Source: Morella rubra
Taxonomy: Eukaryota; Streptophyta; Magnoliopsida; Fagales; Myricaceae
Length of the DNA: 64,000 nucleotides
Assembly: GCA_003952965.2 (NCBI GenBank)
Contig: CM025850.1
Span: forward strand, 17,718,654 to 17,782,653
Direction of reading: 5' to 3'
The notes beneath the pieces are model-generated. The model was not told the DNA's origin. It worked only from the letters and a program-made list of their open reading frames with translations, and ran no database searches. The number at the start of each line of letters is the position of its first letter. Within the stretch, counting starts at the first letter, position 1. Shown here piece after piece: positions 34,474-45,436 of this stretch. Made by a program: the position numbers and the translations under genes.

Positions 34474-34637
34474 CTGGCAGTGCACGTTGGATTGTCGAAG
34501 TCTTCTGTAATTGACATTAATTAATTAGCCTTTTTTTAAGTGGGTCCAGTTCCCCACTGGCAGTGCACGTTAGATTGTCGAAGTCTTCTGTAATTGACAT
34601 TAATTAATTAGCCTTTTTTTAAGTCGGTCCATACAGT
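34474..34637. repeat. 83-bp tandem duplication upstream of BBE-like copy 4
   Basis: Two nearly identical units starting at 34474 and 34557. Each contains GGCAGTGCACGTT, TCGAAGTCTTCTGTAATTGAC and TTAATTAATTAGCC. The first part recurs once at 28022. They lie 640-800 bp upstream of ATG 33834. Confidence 0.9.
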
Positions 34638-34639
34638 GA

Positions 34640-35222
34640 TTCTACTTGATCCACTACTGCTGCGGAGTCCGAGTTTAAGTAGACAGGGTCCAACAAAAAA
34701 AAAAAAAGGGGATATTCATTAGTTTTCTTTTAATTTTTTTTTCTAATCAAAAGATATTCGTGATTAGTTAGCGTACTAATACTTAGAGCTGATTTACGGT
34801 GATGTAGGTGCCCGTTTTGGTCAAAATAATACCGATACCGTTAATCTTGATAGCTCATATATGACACTGGTACCGACACGAGCACCGGTTAGTTAAATAA
34901 CCGGCCATTGCCAGTAACAGTTACATAGTACCGGATCACCACAAAATTTTTCAAAATCAAAAAATTTTCCCACAGACTCACAAAGTTCTCTTCTTCCCAA
35001 ATCCAAAATGAAAATCAACACAGATTCACAAGGTAGTGAGACCTGGAAGAAACTATTTGTCTTATGGCTCCATCTCTTTTCGAGTGACCTGTGACTCTTA
35101 GTGGGAATGCTAGTGAGACTGCACAGTATTGCTTCTAAATTTTTCCACAAAAAGAAGCCACGCCTCACGCACAATGTTTATGCTCATGGATACAGAAACA
35201 GTACTTTTCGTTTTGGGTCAGA
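34640..35222. other. Intergenic, no gene seen
   Basis: 34795-34920 is rich in ACCG/CCGGT words and resembles degraded hAT subterminal sequence. No coding support was found. Confidence 0.4.
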
Positions 35223-35398
35223 ATTTTGCTAATGTAGTCTCCACGGCAAATGTAATTGAGTAATTTGCAATTTTTTGTTAGTGCAAGTAATTCTCTTGTT
35301 TATACTACAAATTTTGCTGATGTAGTCTACACAGCAAATGTAACTGAGTAATTTGCAATTTTTTGTTAATGCTAGGAATTCTCCTGTTCATACTAGGA
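35223..35398. repeat. 88-bp tandem duplication
   Basis: ATTTTGCTAATGTAGTCT (35223) and ATTTTGCTGATGTAGTCT (35311) begin two copies that both contain GAGTAATTTGCAATTTTTTG. It lies just upstream of the first recognisable DONSON exon. Confidence 0.85.
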
Positions 35399-35534
35399 AT
35401 TCTCTGGAGATGATTTCAACCATTTAATTGTAGTTATCTTCTTGGAATTCTCCGGTTAAAATGCTAACAAAACTAACACATTTAAATGGAAAGAAAAGTA
35501 CTCGTGATTCATTCATTGGTGGATTGCCTGACAG

Positions 35535-36855
35535 GGAGAGCAGTTGAAGCAGGCCAATGTTATAGAGCTTATAGATGAATCTCCATTCCCTTTACTTGGT
35601 AGTACAAAGTATGTTTTCCCCAACTTCACCTTTAATTTAGTTTCTATTATATTTCTAAAAATTTATTTTGGTTTTGTAGCTCACTGAGACTTTGCTTGTT
35701 TAATCTCAGTGATGCAAATGAGGTGGACAATGGGCTCAGGAAACCTGAACAGTCAAGGAACCTTAGATACATTGACACCCGTATAGATGGAAGTATTTCC
35801 TGTTAAAAAGTCCAGGTTTAGAATGCTTTCTGGAAAAGAAAATGCTAAGGTGAATGGATTTCCTTTTATTTGATTTCAGTGTTTTTTGGTGCAACTTTTC
35901 AATCTAGTTTAAGCCTCCGAATTTGAATGCGAGCAATCCTACATAAGAATGATTTATTTTGTCTTCAGGAAAATAGCTCAATTGAGCCAATTGGCAGCAT
36001 GAAAAATATATCTCTGCTTTCAGATTTGGCTGCCAAGAGACAACGCCAACTTTCATGGTACGCCTTTCTGTATTGTTTAGTTTTTCATAGTTAATAGTAT
36101 TTTACTCATGTTCTTTTGAGTTTTATATTAGGCTTAAATGCACTCCGTGCCCCTGTAGTAAACAAAATCATTTTTATACCCCTGAGGTGAAACTTGAATT
36201 CACAATATGCCCTTCCGTCTAGTGCTGTTTGAAAATCTAACGATAAGTGCTGACGTGGTGTTATCTAATTGGTGACGTGAACAAAGGGGCATATTGTGAA
36301 TTCAAGTTTTACCACAGGGGCATAAAAATAAATTTGTTTACCATAAGAGCATATTTGCAATTTACGCATATCACATAGGCATAGAGTGCATTTAAGCCTT
36401 TATATTAACATCTCCTTCAGTCCAGAAAATTCTGTTGCTTCTGCGGAAGATGCCAAAGGTGGTGTTGCACAAGCATTTCAATCAATTGGAAAGCATGCAC
36501 GCAAAGTACATTTCGTAGTGTCAACGAGCTTTCATTGGGTGGGGATAAATCATCTTGCTTGGCAACTGTTGATTTGGTATATACTCTTGGCAGTTCTCCT
36601 TTCAAATGTCTAACCTAAGAGTCTGTTAGGAATAAGTCACTTCTTTTCATAGGATAAAGCATTAAATGGACTGGCTGCCCGTGAGCCCCCTGCCATTTCT
36701 GGTTTTCCTGCTGATTCTTCTGAAAGACATGGAGATTCTACATCAACTTATCCAGGCAATTTCTGCCCTGAATGCCTTGTACCTGGCCAAAAGACTCCCC
36801 TAGATTTTTCACTGAAAACATATTTCTGGCTTGTGTCCTCTTCCCCTGTGAAGTG
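35535..36855 (+). pseudogene. DONSON: DONSON-like gene relic, five 5'/middle exons
   Basis: Five exons with good splice sites: 35535-35608 (EQLKQANVIELIDESP), 35710-35849, 35969-36057 (LLSDLAAKRQRQLS), 36421-36576 and 36653-36855 (GNFCPECLVPGQKTPLDFSL). The sequence and exon order fit plant homologues of 'downstream neighbour of Son', a replisome-associated protein needed for replication-origin firing and fork stability. A one-base insertion near 35788 and a one-base change near 36505 shift the frame. The first exon with the start codon was not found. The exons that should follow 36855 are absent. Identification is from remembered family sequence. Confidence 0.75.
36131..36398. mobile_element. 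Mutator-like MITE in a DONSON intron
   Basis: A 268-bp element with long inverted ends, GGCTTAAATGCACTC on the left and GAGTGCATTTAAGCC on the right. It is flanked by a perfect 9-bp duplication TTTATATTA (36122-36130 and 36399-36407). The 9-bp duplication and long inverted repeats are typical of Mutator-like MITEs. The inner arms also pair, e.g. GAATTCACAATATGCCC with GGGGCATATTGTGAATTC. Confidence 0.92.
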
Positions 36856-37842
36856 GTGAGTGCTTACACATATCTAAGTCCGTCATGTTCTTAATTGTAT
36901 AGTTGTTGCCAGCTTGGAGATGAAGTTATCCCATGGGATTTTTCAGTTCTTTTGTTCATAGAAAGTCACATACTGCTAGTTCTTAGCGGACATTGGATGC
37001 ATGCATGGACGCTTTAGCTGGGGTGAATATTATTTGTCTAATTATGGTTTTCCTGTCATATCTTCTTATATAATCAGGTTACTATTTCCTTCTTACATGT
37101 ACCTGAAAAAAGCCAATTTATTTGCACAAATAAAACCCTAGGGATTCGTATAAGGAAAGGCCTCAACTTTGAACACTGTAGGATCAAAATTACTTGAGAA
37201 AGTTTTTTCTCTGCTATTTGTCTCGGTAATCAGATTTTCGTTACTAATTGAGTGAAGCAGAATCCTCCGATTGGGATCTTTGCTATTGATGCGTGTGCCC
37301 TAAAATACTTTTTTTTAAGATATGCCTTTCACTAGAAAGGATACCTTGCTTTGATCCTAAATTTAAGCGGACATTTGTTACCATGGACGTCACATTTATG
37401 AAGTCTGAGCTGTTTTTGTTTCACCCAATTCCGCAGGGGAGCGGAATCAGGAAAAGCCGAATTGGTTAGAATTAAATTGACCAGGGGAAGATTCTGTCCA
37501 TGCCGTCGCTGATTTTTGTCAGGATTTATCTCACGCCGCAGATCTGCACAGTAGGAGGATTTTACAAATCTGCCAAATGCAGCAGATGCAGAAAATCTGC
37601 AAAAAGGGCAGATCAAAATTTGCCAAATGCAGAAAATGCCATTCGGCAGATTTGGCAGGGCAGATTTTGCAAATTTGCCAAATACTGAAAATAAGCCAAA
37701 TGCTGCAGATTTGACAGATTTATCTCGTGCGGCAGCTTTGGCTCCTATGGAATTTCCTGCAACTTTTTCTCCTGCGGCAATTTTGTTTCCCGGCTGATCA
37801 CGCTGATTTCTCTCTTGAGAATGAGTCTAGGTAAACGAATTA

Positions 37843-38030
37843 AATTCAAATCGTATGGAATCTTCTGCTGTTAGATATGTGCTTCCTTATAAAAAAAATC
37901 GTGGAAAACCACCTAGCTGATACTCTCCTAAATTCAAATCGTATGGAATCTTCTGCTGTTAGATATGTGCTCCTTACAAAAAAAAAAATGGTGGAAAACC
38001 ACCTAGGTGATACTCTCCTAACTTTAAGGA
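37843..38030 (+). repeat. About 88-bp tandem duplication in the copia fragment
   Basis: AATTCAAATCGTATGGAATC with CTGTTAGATATGTGCT and GTGGAAAACCACCTAG occurs twice in succession. The duplicated segment encodes the pre-RT linker (RYVLPYK). Confidence 0.85.
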
Positions 38031-38627
38031 TAGAAAATCATAGTATCTTATTGCCAATTATGTGGCCACAAAATCATTAACATAGCCTATGAAAACGTTT
38101 GTACGTGAACTGTCTACTTGCCATATCCCTACAATAATTGAAGATGCTTTAGGAGATTCGAATTGGACTCAAGCAATTTAAGGAGAGATAAGTGTACTGC
38201 TGCGAAATAAAACTTAGAATTTAATGCCATTGGTGGATGGAAAGAAGACCGTAGGATGTAAGTAGGTTTTTTCTATCAAACACAAGGCGGATGGTTCAAT
38301 CTAATGGTACAAGGTGCGACTCGTTGCAAGAGGCTACACTCAACATATGGAGTTGATTATCACAAAACCTTCTACCGGTGGCAAAATTAAATACTATTAG
38401 GATATTATTGTCTCTTGCAGCAAATTTAGATTGGCCACTACACCAATTTGATGTGAAGAATGCTTTCCTCCATAGCGATCTTGAAGACGAAGTGTACATG
38501 GATATTCAGTGACTGATGGAAATAAGGTGGTGTGTAAGTTATAGTGCGCTCTATATGGATTGAAGCAATCGCCACAAGCATGGTTTGGAAGATTTAGTCT
38601 TGCAATGAGAAAATATGGATGACATCA

Positions 38628-38725
38628 AAGCAACTTGGATCATACTCTATTTCTAGAAAGACAAAATGGCAAGGAGAGCAACTTGGATCATACTCTATTT
38701 CTAGAAAGACAAAATGGCAAGGTGA
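38628..38725 (+). repeat. 49-bp tandem duplication in copia RT
   Basis: AGCAACTTGGATCATACTCT through CAAAATGGCAA is present twice in succession, so NLDHTLFLERQNGK is encoded twice just before the catalytic YVDN segment. Confidence 0.92.
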
Positions 38726-40063
38726 CGGCCTTGATTGTTTATGTGGATAATATGATCATCATAGGAGACAATCTTGATGAAATATCAAGACTCCAAGAGC
38801 AGTTGGCAGCGGAATATTTTGAAATGAAAAATCTGGGTGGACTAAAATATGTTTTGGGTATAGAAGTTGCGAGATCAAGTCAAGGTATATTTTTGTCCAA
38901 CGAAAATATATTTTGGATTTATTAGCAAAAGTGAGTTTATTAGAATGTAAGCTTGTGGATACTCCGATTATTCAAAATCATAAGCTGGGATATATGAAAA
39001 ACAAAGAGAGATATCAACGCCTAGTTGGCAAACTTATTTATATTTCTCATACTCGGCCTAATATTGCATATGCGGTTAGTGTAGTGAGTTAGTTCATGCA
39101 CTGTCCAAGTGAGGAGCACATGGATGTTGTGATGTGTACCCTCAGATATTTGAAATCTTCTCTAGGGAAAGGTCTTGTATTTTCCAGAAATAATCATGTA
39201 GATGTACATGGCTATATGGATACTGACTGAGCAGAGAATATATCAGATAGGAAATCGACCTCAGGATATTTCAACTTTGTTGGTGAAAATCTCGTAACAT
39301 GGAAAAGCAAAAAATAGAAAGTTGTAGCCCTCTCAAGTGATGAAGCCAAATTTCAGGAAATGGCCAAAGGGCTATGTGAGCTATTATGGCTAAAACGATT
39401 ATTAACCGAGATTGGATTTTCTCCAAAATCGAAAATGAATTTTTTTGTGACAATAAAGCAGCAATTGATATCTCCCACAATCCAGTACAACATGATCGCA
39501 CCAATCATGTTGAAGTGGATTGACACTTTATCAAACACAATCTAGAAGACAAGGTAATTTGGTTTCCATTTGTCAAATTCGAGGTTCAATTAGTAGATAT
39601 ACTTACCAAAGCCGTGTGCAGCAAGGATTTTTTCAACTCACTAAACAAGTTGTGCATCAAAGTATCTATGCATCAACTTGAGGGGGAGTGTTGGCGTGAG
39701 TTGTCATATGAGAGAATAGTGGAGAGATTATAGGATATATATTCTTTCCTTAATCATAGGAGAAAATCTGTAGAGCCTAAGGAGTGTTTTTCCTCTTTAT
39801 ATGTTTACAAAAACGTTGAAATATATTGAAAATATTTTTGACACAAAGTTGTTCAATTACTTTTTTATGATTGAGAACATATTAAGTACAGACTCTACCC
39901 ATGGATTGCGTTACCCCCTGCAGATTGTTTTACAGATTAAAGATTGATGTGCAATATTATGTCAATAACATTAGACAGGATCAAATGAAAATCTGTGTTG
40001 ATATTATTATATCACAGTTACTATTATTTGTCACTTACCGATTTCATTTGGCTGGTTTTTCAG

Positions 40064-40280
40064 TTTTACAACCGAACCTACCTCTGTTGGCTTGAATGTA
40101 GCTCATGGAACAGCTTGCGAAAAATCTGTTTCTCAGGCTGCATCGGGTGAAGGCTTGCGAGAAAGCAGCTATGCTTTTGGGATTCCAGAAGCCACTGTCG
40201 GTCCTTACTTGTGCTCAGGCTTCCTAAAAGGCTTGAACTACGCCAGTGGTTCTTATACAGCTTCTCTTTCTCCTGTATGA
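40064..40280 (+). pseudogene. DONSON: DONSON-like gene relic, last exon
   Basis: After an acceptor (TTTTTCAG, 40056-40063) the exon encodes FTTEPTSVGLNVAHG, then SYAFGIPEATVGPYL and ends SGSYTASLSPV with TGA at 40278-40280. This is the conserved C-terminus of plant DONSON proteins. It is in the same orientation as the exons at 35535-36855. The conserved core between them is missing, replaced by the copia fragment. Confidence 0.78.
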
Positions 40281-40494
40281 CATTCTGCTTTCATGATCAT
40301 TGGCAGAGGTACATCAATATGCTCTATGCTCTGTTCATTAATCGTTCTTGAGTTATGGTCGTTTTAAGGATCCCTGATGGAGTTCTTCCCTTTGGTACTC
40401 CAATGGTGTAATCTTATGAGTAGAAATCTAACAGTGAGGACTAAGCTTTTGAAAAATTCTTCTATCTTCCTTTTACAATATTTTCATTTTTGGT

Positions 40495-41063
40495 TAAGGC
40501 TTCGTTTGTTTCAGTAATTTAGTTATTAATGTTTGGTTGCTACCTCAAAACATGTTTCTTTAAAAACACTCTTCAATATTTGGTAAATTATTATGAAATC
40601 TCATATGATTAACAAACTTGATTCTTAATATCAGTTTGAGATATGTCAAGAATAACATGTGCAACAATAGAATAATATATTATCTTAAAATAATTAAAAA
40701 ATGCATTATTTTCAATTTTTTTAAAAAAAATTAAATTATTATTTTAAGAAATAAAGTACATAAAATAGTGTGTTTTTGGGATTGATTTTTTTTTTTTTTT
40801 GAAAAAAGAGGAAAGTCTTCAATTGAGTGAGAGAAGACTTTGATGGAGAGTTAAGTTTCATGACGAGACATTTAAGTCATAGAGGATTGGACGATTTTTG
40901 AAATAAGATAATGGTTTTTTCAAAAGAAGTTACTTTATGAAAAAAATAGCTTGTATTTTCTTGTTTACGGAATCTCAATTCGGTTGATCATATTTTACAG
41001 CAGTCTCCAAACATCTAAAAGTGAGGAAATATTTAGATTAGAAGAAAACAAACAGAGCCTAAG
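40495..41063. mobile_element. MITE-like element with imperfect inverted ends
   Basis: The left end AAGGCTTCGTTTGTTTC and right end AAACAAACAGAGCCTAAG are imperfect inverted repeats around an AT-rich core without coding capacity. No unambiguous target duplication was found, so the class is unassigned. Confidence 0.5.
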
Positions 41064-41777
41064 TGAAGGCTTTACAAATTGTTTATGCTCGGCGTGCCCA
41101 CTGAGGTTGAGTTAAGAAGATAAAAGGAAGTAGTTGCAAAAAACCCTGGAAGGCTTGCTGCCTCAATATACACACGCAGCATACATATAAAGAAGGGGAT
41201 TGCACATACACATCCTTACCATTCTTGATAATCTGACCATGGGCTTGAGTGCCTCATACTCAATCTGAGTGCAAAAATTGACTAAATTTGGAAGGTTATA
41301 TGGTACGGTAGGCTTAGGCAATGCAACTGGATATAAAAGATAAAGCATTGGTCTCGTTTTCTCTAGCTGCATATCCCTGTAGTACAGCATTAAGAGTGCC
41401 TGAGCATGATTCACTTGGGAACAACCTCTAGGCTGGCCTAGCGCCCCCAACTCCCAAGTTGTACTTAGTCCACTCAAATGCTTTGACTGTGGTTCATGAC
41501 GTCCATGACTCCATTATTAACATATGAAATCATTTTTTCTAACTATGTTTATCAGATTCAATGAGACAAACAAATTTTGTAGCAAAAAGCATTTTTACTC
41601 CCAAAAAAAGATTTAAGGACTATGAACTATCAAAAAATCAATGTCAACCTTGTTTGAATGGTACAAATCTCAGAAAATTGAAAGCTACAACTGAGATTGT
41701 TATTTTCCGAAAACTATGCTGCCATTCCAGGACATTTGTCTGGTTTGCAGACTCTTCTGTGGTCTTCATGTGTCTGG
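41064..41777. other. Intergenic, no supported gene
   Basis: A 104-codon minus-strand open frame at 41163-41477 has no recognisable motif or coding signature and is not called. The end of the JMJ22-like relic follows at 41778. Confidence 0.5.
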
Positions 41778-42021
41778 CTAGAAAGAGAACTTGAAAGCAC
41801 CCACCTTGGAATCGGTTACTGAATCCCAGAAGGAAAGTTTCTTCTCTTGTGCCTTTTTCTCCTCTGCTTCTAGCACCAACTGGTCTATAGTTCCAGGAGG
41901 AAGAGTAGTTTCAATAGCATTCTTAAACTTGTCATACAAATTTGCCCGGTCTCTTGTTCCAGATACCAGCGCATTCGCATTTGGCCTCTTAAGAAAATCC
42001 AAAACGTTCAACAAATTTCTC
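41778..42021 (-). pseudogene. JMJ22: JMJ22-like relic, last exon
   Basis: An acceptor (TTTTGCAG) precedes position 42021. The exon encodes RNLLNVLDFLKRPNAN, then DRANLYDKFKNAIE, KLSFWDSVTD and the C-terminus FKFSF followed by TAG at 41778-41780. This is the conserved tail of JMJ22-type F-box/JmjC proteins. The exon itself is open and intact. Confidence 0.88.
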
Positions 42022-42862
42022 CTGCAAAACCCATATATTGATAATTTTTTTTTATTTCACTTTACTGTCTCAGAATATTGGATATTAAACAGTAGACATG
42101 TACAACCAAGTTGAAAGTAAGAAGTGTACCCATTACTCTCAAATAATAAAAAGAGTAATATCTCAAACCTGAGTGAGTTGTTTAGGCAAGACTTACATGG
42201 AGCTTAAGATCAAAACTTTCTTTTTCTAGTTTGTGTAGGCATGGTATATTTTGCAAGTTATATATGCAGTTTCAATTGTCATTCTAACTGGAGAGAAAAG
42301 AATTTCTTTCTACAGATGAAACAAAAATAAGACCAGAAGCTGTATGATGCAAGACAGACTTAGGAGACCTGCATCTTTGTACTTGTGGTTGGCTTAGGGT
42401 TGGGAGAATTCCTGAATCTAGGAGTCTACCTAAGGTACCGATGATCAAGCCAAGAGCTTAATTGATGTAAACCTAAGTGATAACGTCTTCCGATTAAGCT
42501 GTGCACAAGCATGTCCCTTTCTCCAAGGGGTGACCATCACAAGCGAATGTCCACAGATGTACCGCCAACATCAACATGATAAATAAATTTCAAGACAAAA
42601 GGCCTTTTATTTAGAAAATACATCCAAAGGATCTAGTATTCTACGGTTCCATGGCAAGTTGCCATAAGTTTCTGTAGCTTTAGAATCAAAGAATCATCAG
42701 AAAGGTTTTAAGCTATCAACTTTGGCAAATAAAGTTTTAAGAAGTCACTCTTGGATGAGGTATTGAAGGCCACTTCTCAATGACTATTACGGATGATTCA
42801 CCACAAGCAGTTCATGGAATCTTTAAAATCCTGAAACAAATAGATATATACAAGGACCACAC

Positions 42863-43254
42863 CTGCTAACATAATTCTGTGTAATGGCAATGGATTCCTC
42901 TAGGTTGATCACCAAATGCCACCATCCATTAGGCGCAAAATCACCTCCCCAGCCTTACAGATGCACTCAATAGGTTCTTTCTCCCAGATTTTGATGCACC
43001 ATAGAAGTTCATGAACCACTCAATAATTGAAACAGGACATGCCACCTCTGCACCCTGGGCTTTGATGCACCCCAGGAGGAACGACATCAGGAGGAAACAA
43101 GACCCAATTCTGGATCCCTTGATCACTGCGTTCCAAGCTGATGTAGAATTGGGATCAATGTGGAACGATGAACCAGACCCAGCCAGTCCATTATAATCCA
43201 TCTATAATCTGGCCTCTCATTACCTAAAACACTAAACAAATCTTCCCTAAAGTA
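42863..43254 (-). pseudogene. JMJ22: JMJ22-like relic, catalytic JmjC exon with frameshifts
   Basis: Starts in the codons for YFREDLFSVLG directly after the target duplication of the hAT-type element and ends at the donor AG|GTGTGG (GT at 42862-42861). It includes SGSSFHIDPNSTSAWN, whose His-x-Asp binds Fe(II), and [16 protein letters not shown], which carries the distal iron His. Frame changes near 43108, 43050, 42965 and 42930 break it, so even without the transposons it could not make a full enzyme. The intron to the last exon is 841 bp. Confidence 0.88.
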
Positions 43255-44515
43255 TAGGGCTGTTCATGTGTTGGGTCGGGTTGGCCCTGGTCGGATCCGT
43301 ATGGGTCGAGTTGGGTGGTTATTATTATTATTATTATTTTTTGTGTGTGTGGGGTGCTAAAGAATACCTTTGGAAAGGTTATTGAGTTCTTCTCCTGTAC
43401 CCATATAACATTTCTGTGCTAATATCTAAATGGCACATTCACCAGCAGGTTTTGATGTGTTCATGCACCTTGCACAGAACCAATTCATGAATTGATGTGA
43501 CCAAATCTGTCATCGAAATTCCCAAAAGTGAGAAAAATTAGCTGGCTTAGTAGGTTACTTCCACTAGCTAGCAATTAACCTAATTATACACATAAACTGG
43601 CATTTTCAAAAAAATACAAAAGGACCATGAAGACAATAACTAAAAGCTGTTTCATTGTATTATTTGACCAGTTAGATTCACCAACCATCTTTTCATAATG
43701 AAAAACGGAGACAATATTTGAAATCAGCCATTTGACAACATACTAGTGGTCGCTGGAGAGCTCATTAAATTTGTTTGCTGTTACCAACCACAATCTTTTC
43801 TATAAAGCTGTTTTCGGATTGATAATAAGATAGCATAATACAACGTGGGCTATGTTCAAAGACTACTCCAGATAGTCAATAAACAGTACTAAATCTGAAA
43901 TAACAGTAGAGGATAAGTTTGCAGCCACTGAGCAATGATGCATATTGGTCCTTTCAAAACAGCATGGCTGGCCTATTGCCAGGGAACCATAGTCATGATC
44001 ATAAAAGAGAAAACAAGCAAAAAACAAGAAGGAATTCTGCAACAAGAAGGAAAAATAGCAACATGCACAAGTATAACAAATTCTGTACAAAGAATTGGAG
44101 AAAGAAAACCCGTTTGGTGATGATGCATTCAGCACTCTACAAACAATACAAATTAATTAAGAAAGAGCAAATAATATATTCTAAAAACCCCTTATAATAC
44201 TCCCCCTACTCTCTACTGATACAGATAAAAAGGAAAGATGTAAGGCCTTAGCAAATTGAAAATGTGTTTTAAAGTCGGCCCCATTCTACCCTACACTTGA
44301 AGTTGCAATTCACTCAAGAAGGAATTCAGCAACCCAGAACCCAGATAACTCAAATAACAAGAGAAAATACACAAAGAAAAATGGAAGGAAAGAAGATTCA
44401 GCAAGCCCCAAAACAATAAAAATTATATACATAATAAGGGCAAAATTAAGCAAGGAAATTGGAAAATTTGAGCCAATCTTGAACCATACCAAAGATAAAT
44501 CAACTGTCACTACCA

Positions 44516-44570
44516 CCGCGGATAAGAAGATTTGGAATCTTTCAACAAAGGGAACGTAAGCTATGTCCAC
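44516..44570 (-). pseudogene. Captured lambda GST exon fragment 2
   Basis: After the acceptor CTTCAG the minus strand encodes VDIAYVPFVERFQIFLS, the signature of lambda GSTs. It then reaches a possible donor (GCG|GTGGTAG). The exon that should lie between this and fragment 1, and the final exon, are not visible, so the capture is partial or decayed. Confidence 0.85.
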
Positions 44571-44706
44571 CTGAAGGTAACATAGTTGAATCATAAATCC
44601 AGGGGAGGACTGGAATTACAGAAAATACAGCTATTGGAAACATTATGCAGAGCCTATTCTAAATGGTCAAAAATAGGACCTGATGCAATTTATAAAGCTT
44701 ACTAAC

Positions 44707-44805
44707 TTCTTTTACTGGGTCTCCTTTGAATGATGTATACACCGTCTTGGTGAAGGTGCCAGCGTAGGCTATAAAGTCTTCAGCAAGCTCTCTTTTAGCA
44801 GGATC
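44707..44805 (-). pseudogene. Captured lambda GST exon fragment 1
   Basis: A 99-bp open exon between an acceptor (GTTGTAG) and a GT donor encodes DPAKRELAEDFIAYAGTFTK followed by TVYTSFKGDPVKE, part of the C-terminal domain of plant lambda-class glutathione S-transferases. It lies inside a TIR element, so it is a captured gene piece rather than a functional gene. Confidence 0.82.
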
Positions 44806-45436
44806 CTACAACATTTCCCAACATTTACTTTAGTTAAATACCTAGAGAGAGAGAGAGAGAGATTGAAAATCAAGGGAACAGCAGAATTATGCAAATCAAC
44901 ACAGGCATGTCTTCTTCAAGTTCAAAAACGAAAAAAAAATGTCCCAAAGAAAATGAAAATCAACAGAATTATCCCTGTAGGCTGCAAGTGTAAAGGGACT
45001 GTAACACTTGAGCACAAGAAACTACTGAACTCTAACGAGACTCTCAGGAAATCAAAACAAATGTGTACACTGTTAGGGTTGTCGGTCTGAGAGAGAGTTT
45101 TTTAAGCAAATGAAAAGATTTGAATATTGGACTTACTGGATAAGAAGGAGAAGTGGGCTGCCGATTGGGAGTCAAAGGAGGCGACAACGACTGCAGCAAC
45201 TGGACGAGGGGAAGGAAGAGTCGGTACTTTGGGTTTTGAGAAGGAGTCGGGACTTTGCAAATCCAAGCCTATCGGGTGGGTCGGTTCAGTCGAGGCCCGA
45301 CCGAATATAGGCTGGCTCCAGTGTTTTGGGCCCGCCCACACCTGGGTCGCGCATAGCCCGAAATTATTTGGTTAGGTGCGGTTCGGGTTCGGTCGGGTCG
45401 GATGCACACTGAACAGCCCTAGTTTTTCTCTTCCAG

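Larger units (their letters stand above)
37318..39850 (+). mobile_element. Ty1/copia fragment replacing the middle of DONSON
   Basis: It starts with the post-integrase segment (CFDPKFKRTFVTMDVTF), then a low-complexity stretch of CAGATTTGCC-type repeats (37550-37740) and the pre-RT segment (VRYVLPYK). RT follows, with ALIVYVDN at 38728-38751 and GLKYVLGIEVA, then RNase H (SDRKSTSGYF). A polypurine tract (AGGGGGAG, 39681-39688) precedes an LTR start TGTTGGCGTG at 39689. No 5' LTR was found. Stops, frameshifts and several local tandem duplications are present. It is of a different copia family from the element at 4553-9454. Confidence 0.88.
43255..45435. mobile_element. Non-autonomous hAT-type element carrying GST exons
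   Basis: The ends are TAGGGCTGTTCA (43255-43266) and TGAACAGCCCTA (45410-45421), perfect 12-bp inverted repeats. Subterminal GGGTCGGGTT-type motifs follow on both sides. The JMJ22 sequence TAAAGTA is repeated at 43248-43254 and 45437-45443, i.e. 7 of 8 bp of a hAT-sized duplication. About 14 extra bases lie between the right inverted repeat and the right duplication. No transposase is encoded. Instead it contains two minus-strand exon pieces of a lambda GST with intron-like sequence between. Confidence 0.82.

Noticed and set aside
9650..34637. A specialised-metabolite gene cluster around the BBE-like genes
   Set aside because: No other biosynthetic enzyme (P450, methyltransferase, acyltransferase) is present; the cluster is only tandem duplicates of one family.
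41163..41477. 104-codon minus-strand open frame
   Set aside because: No family motif, no splice context and no paralogue in the window; could be chance.
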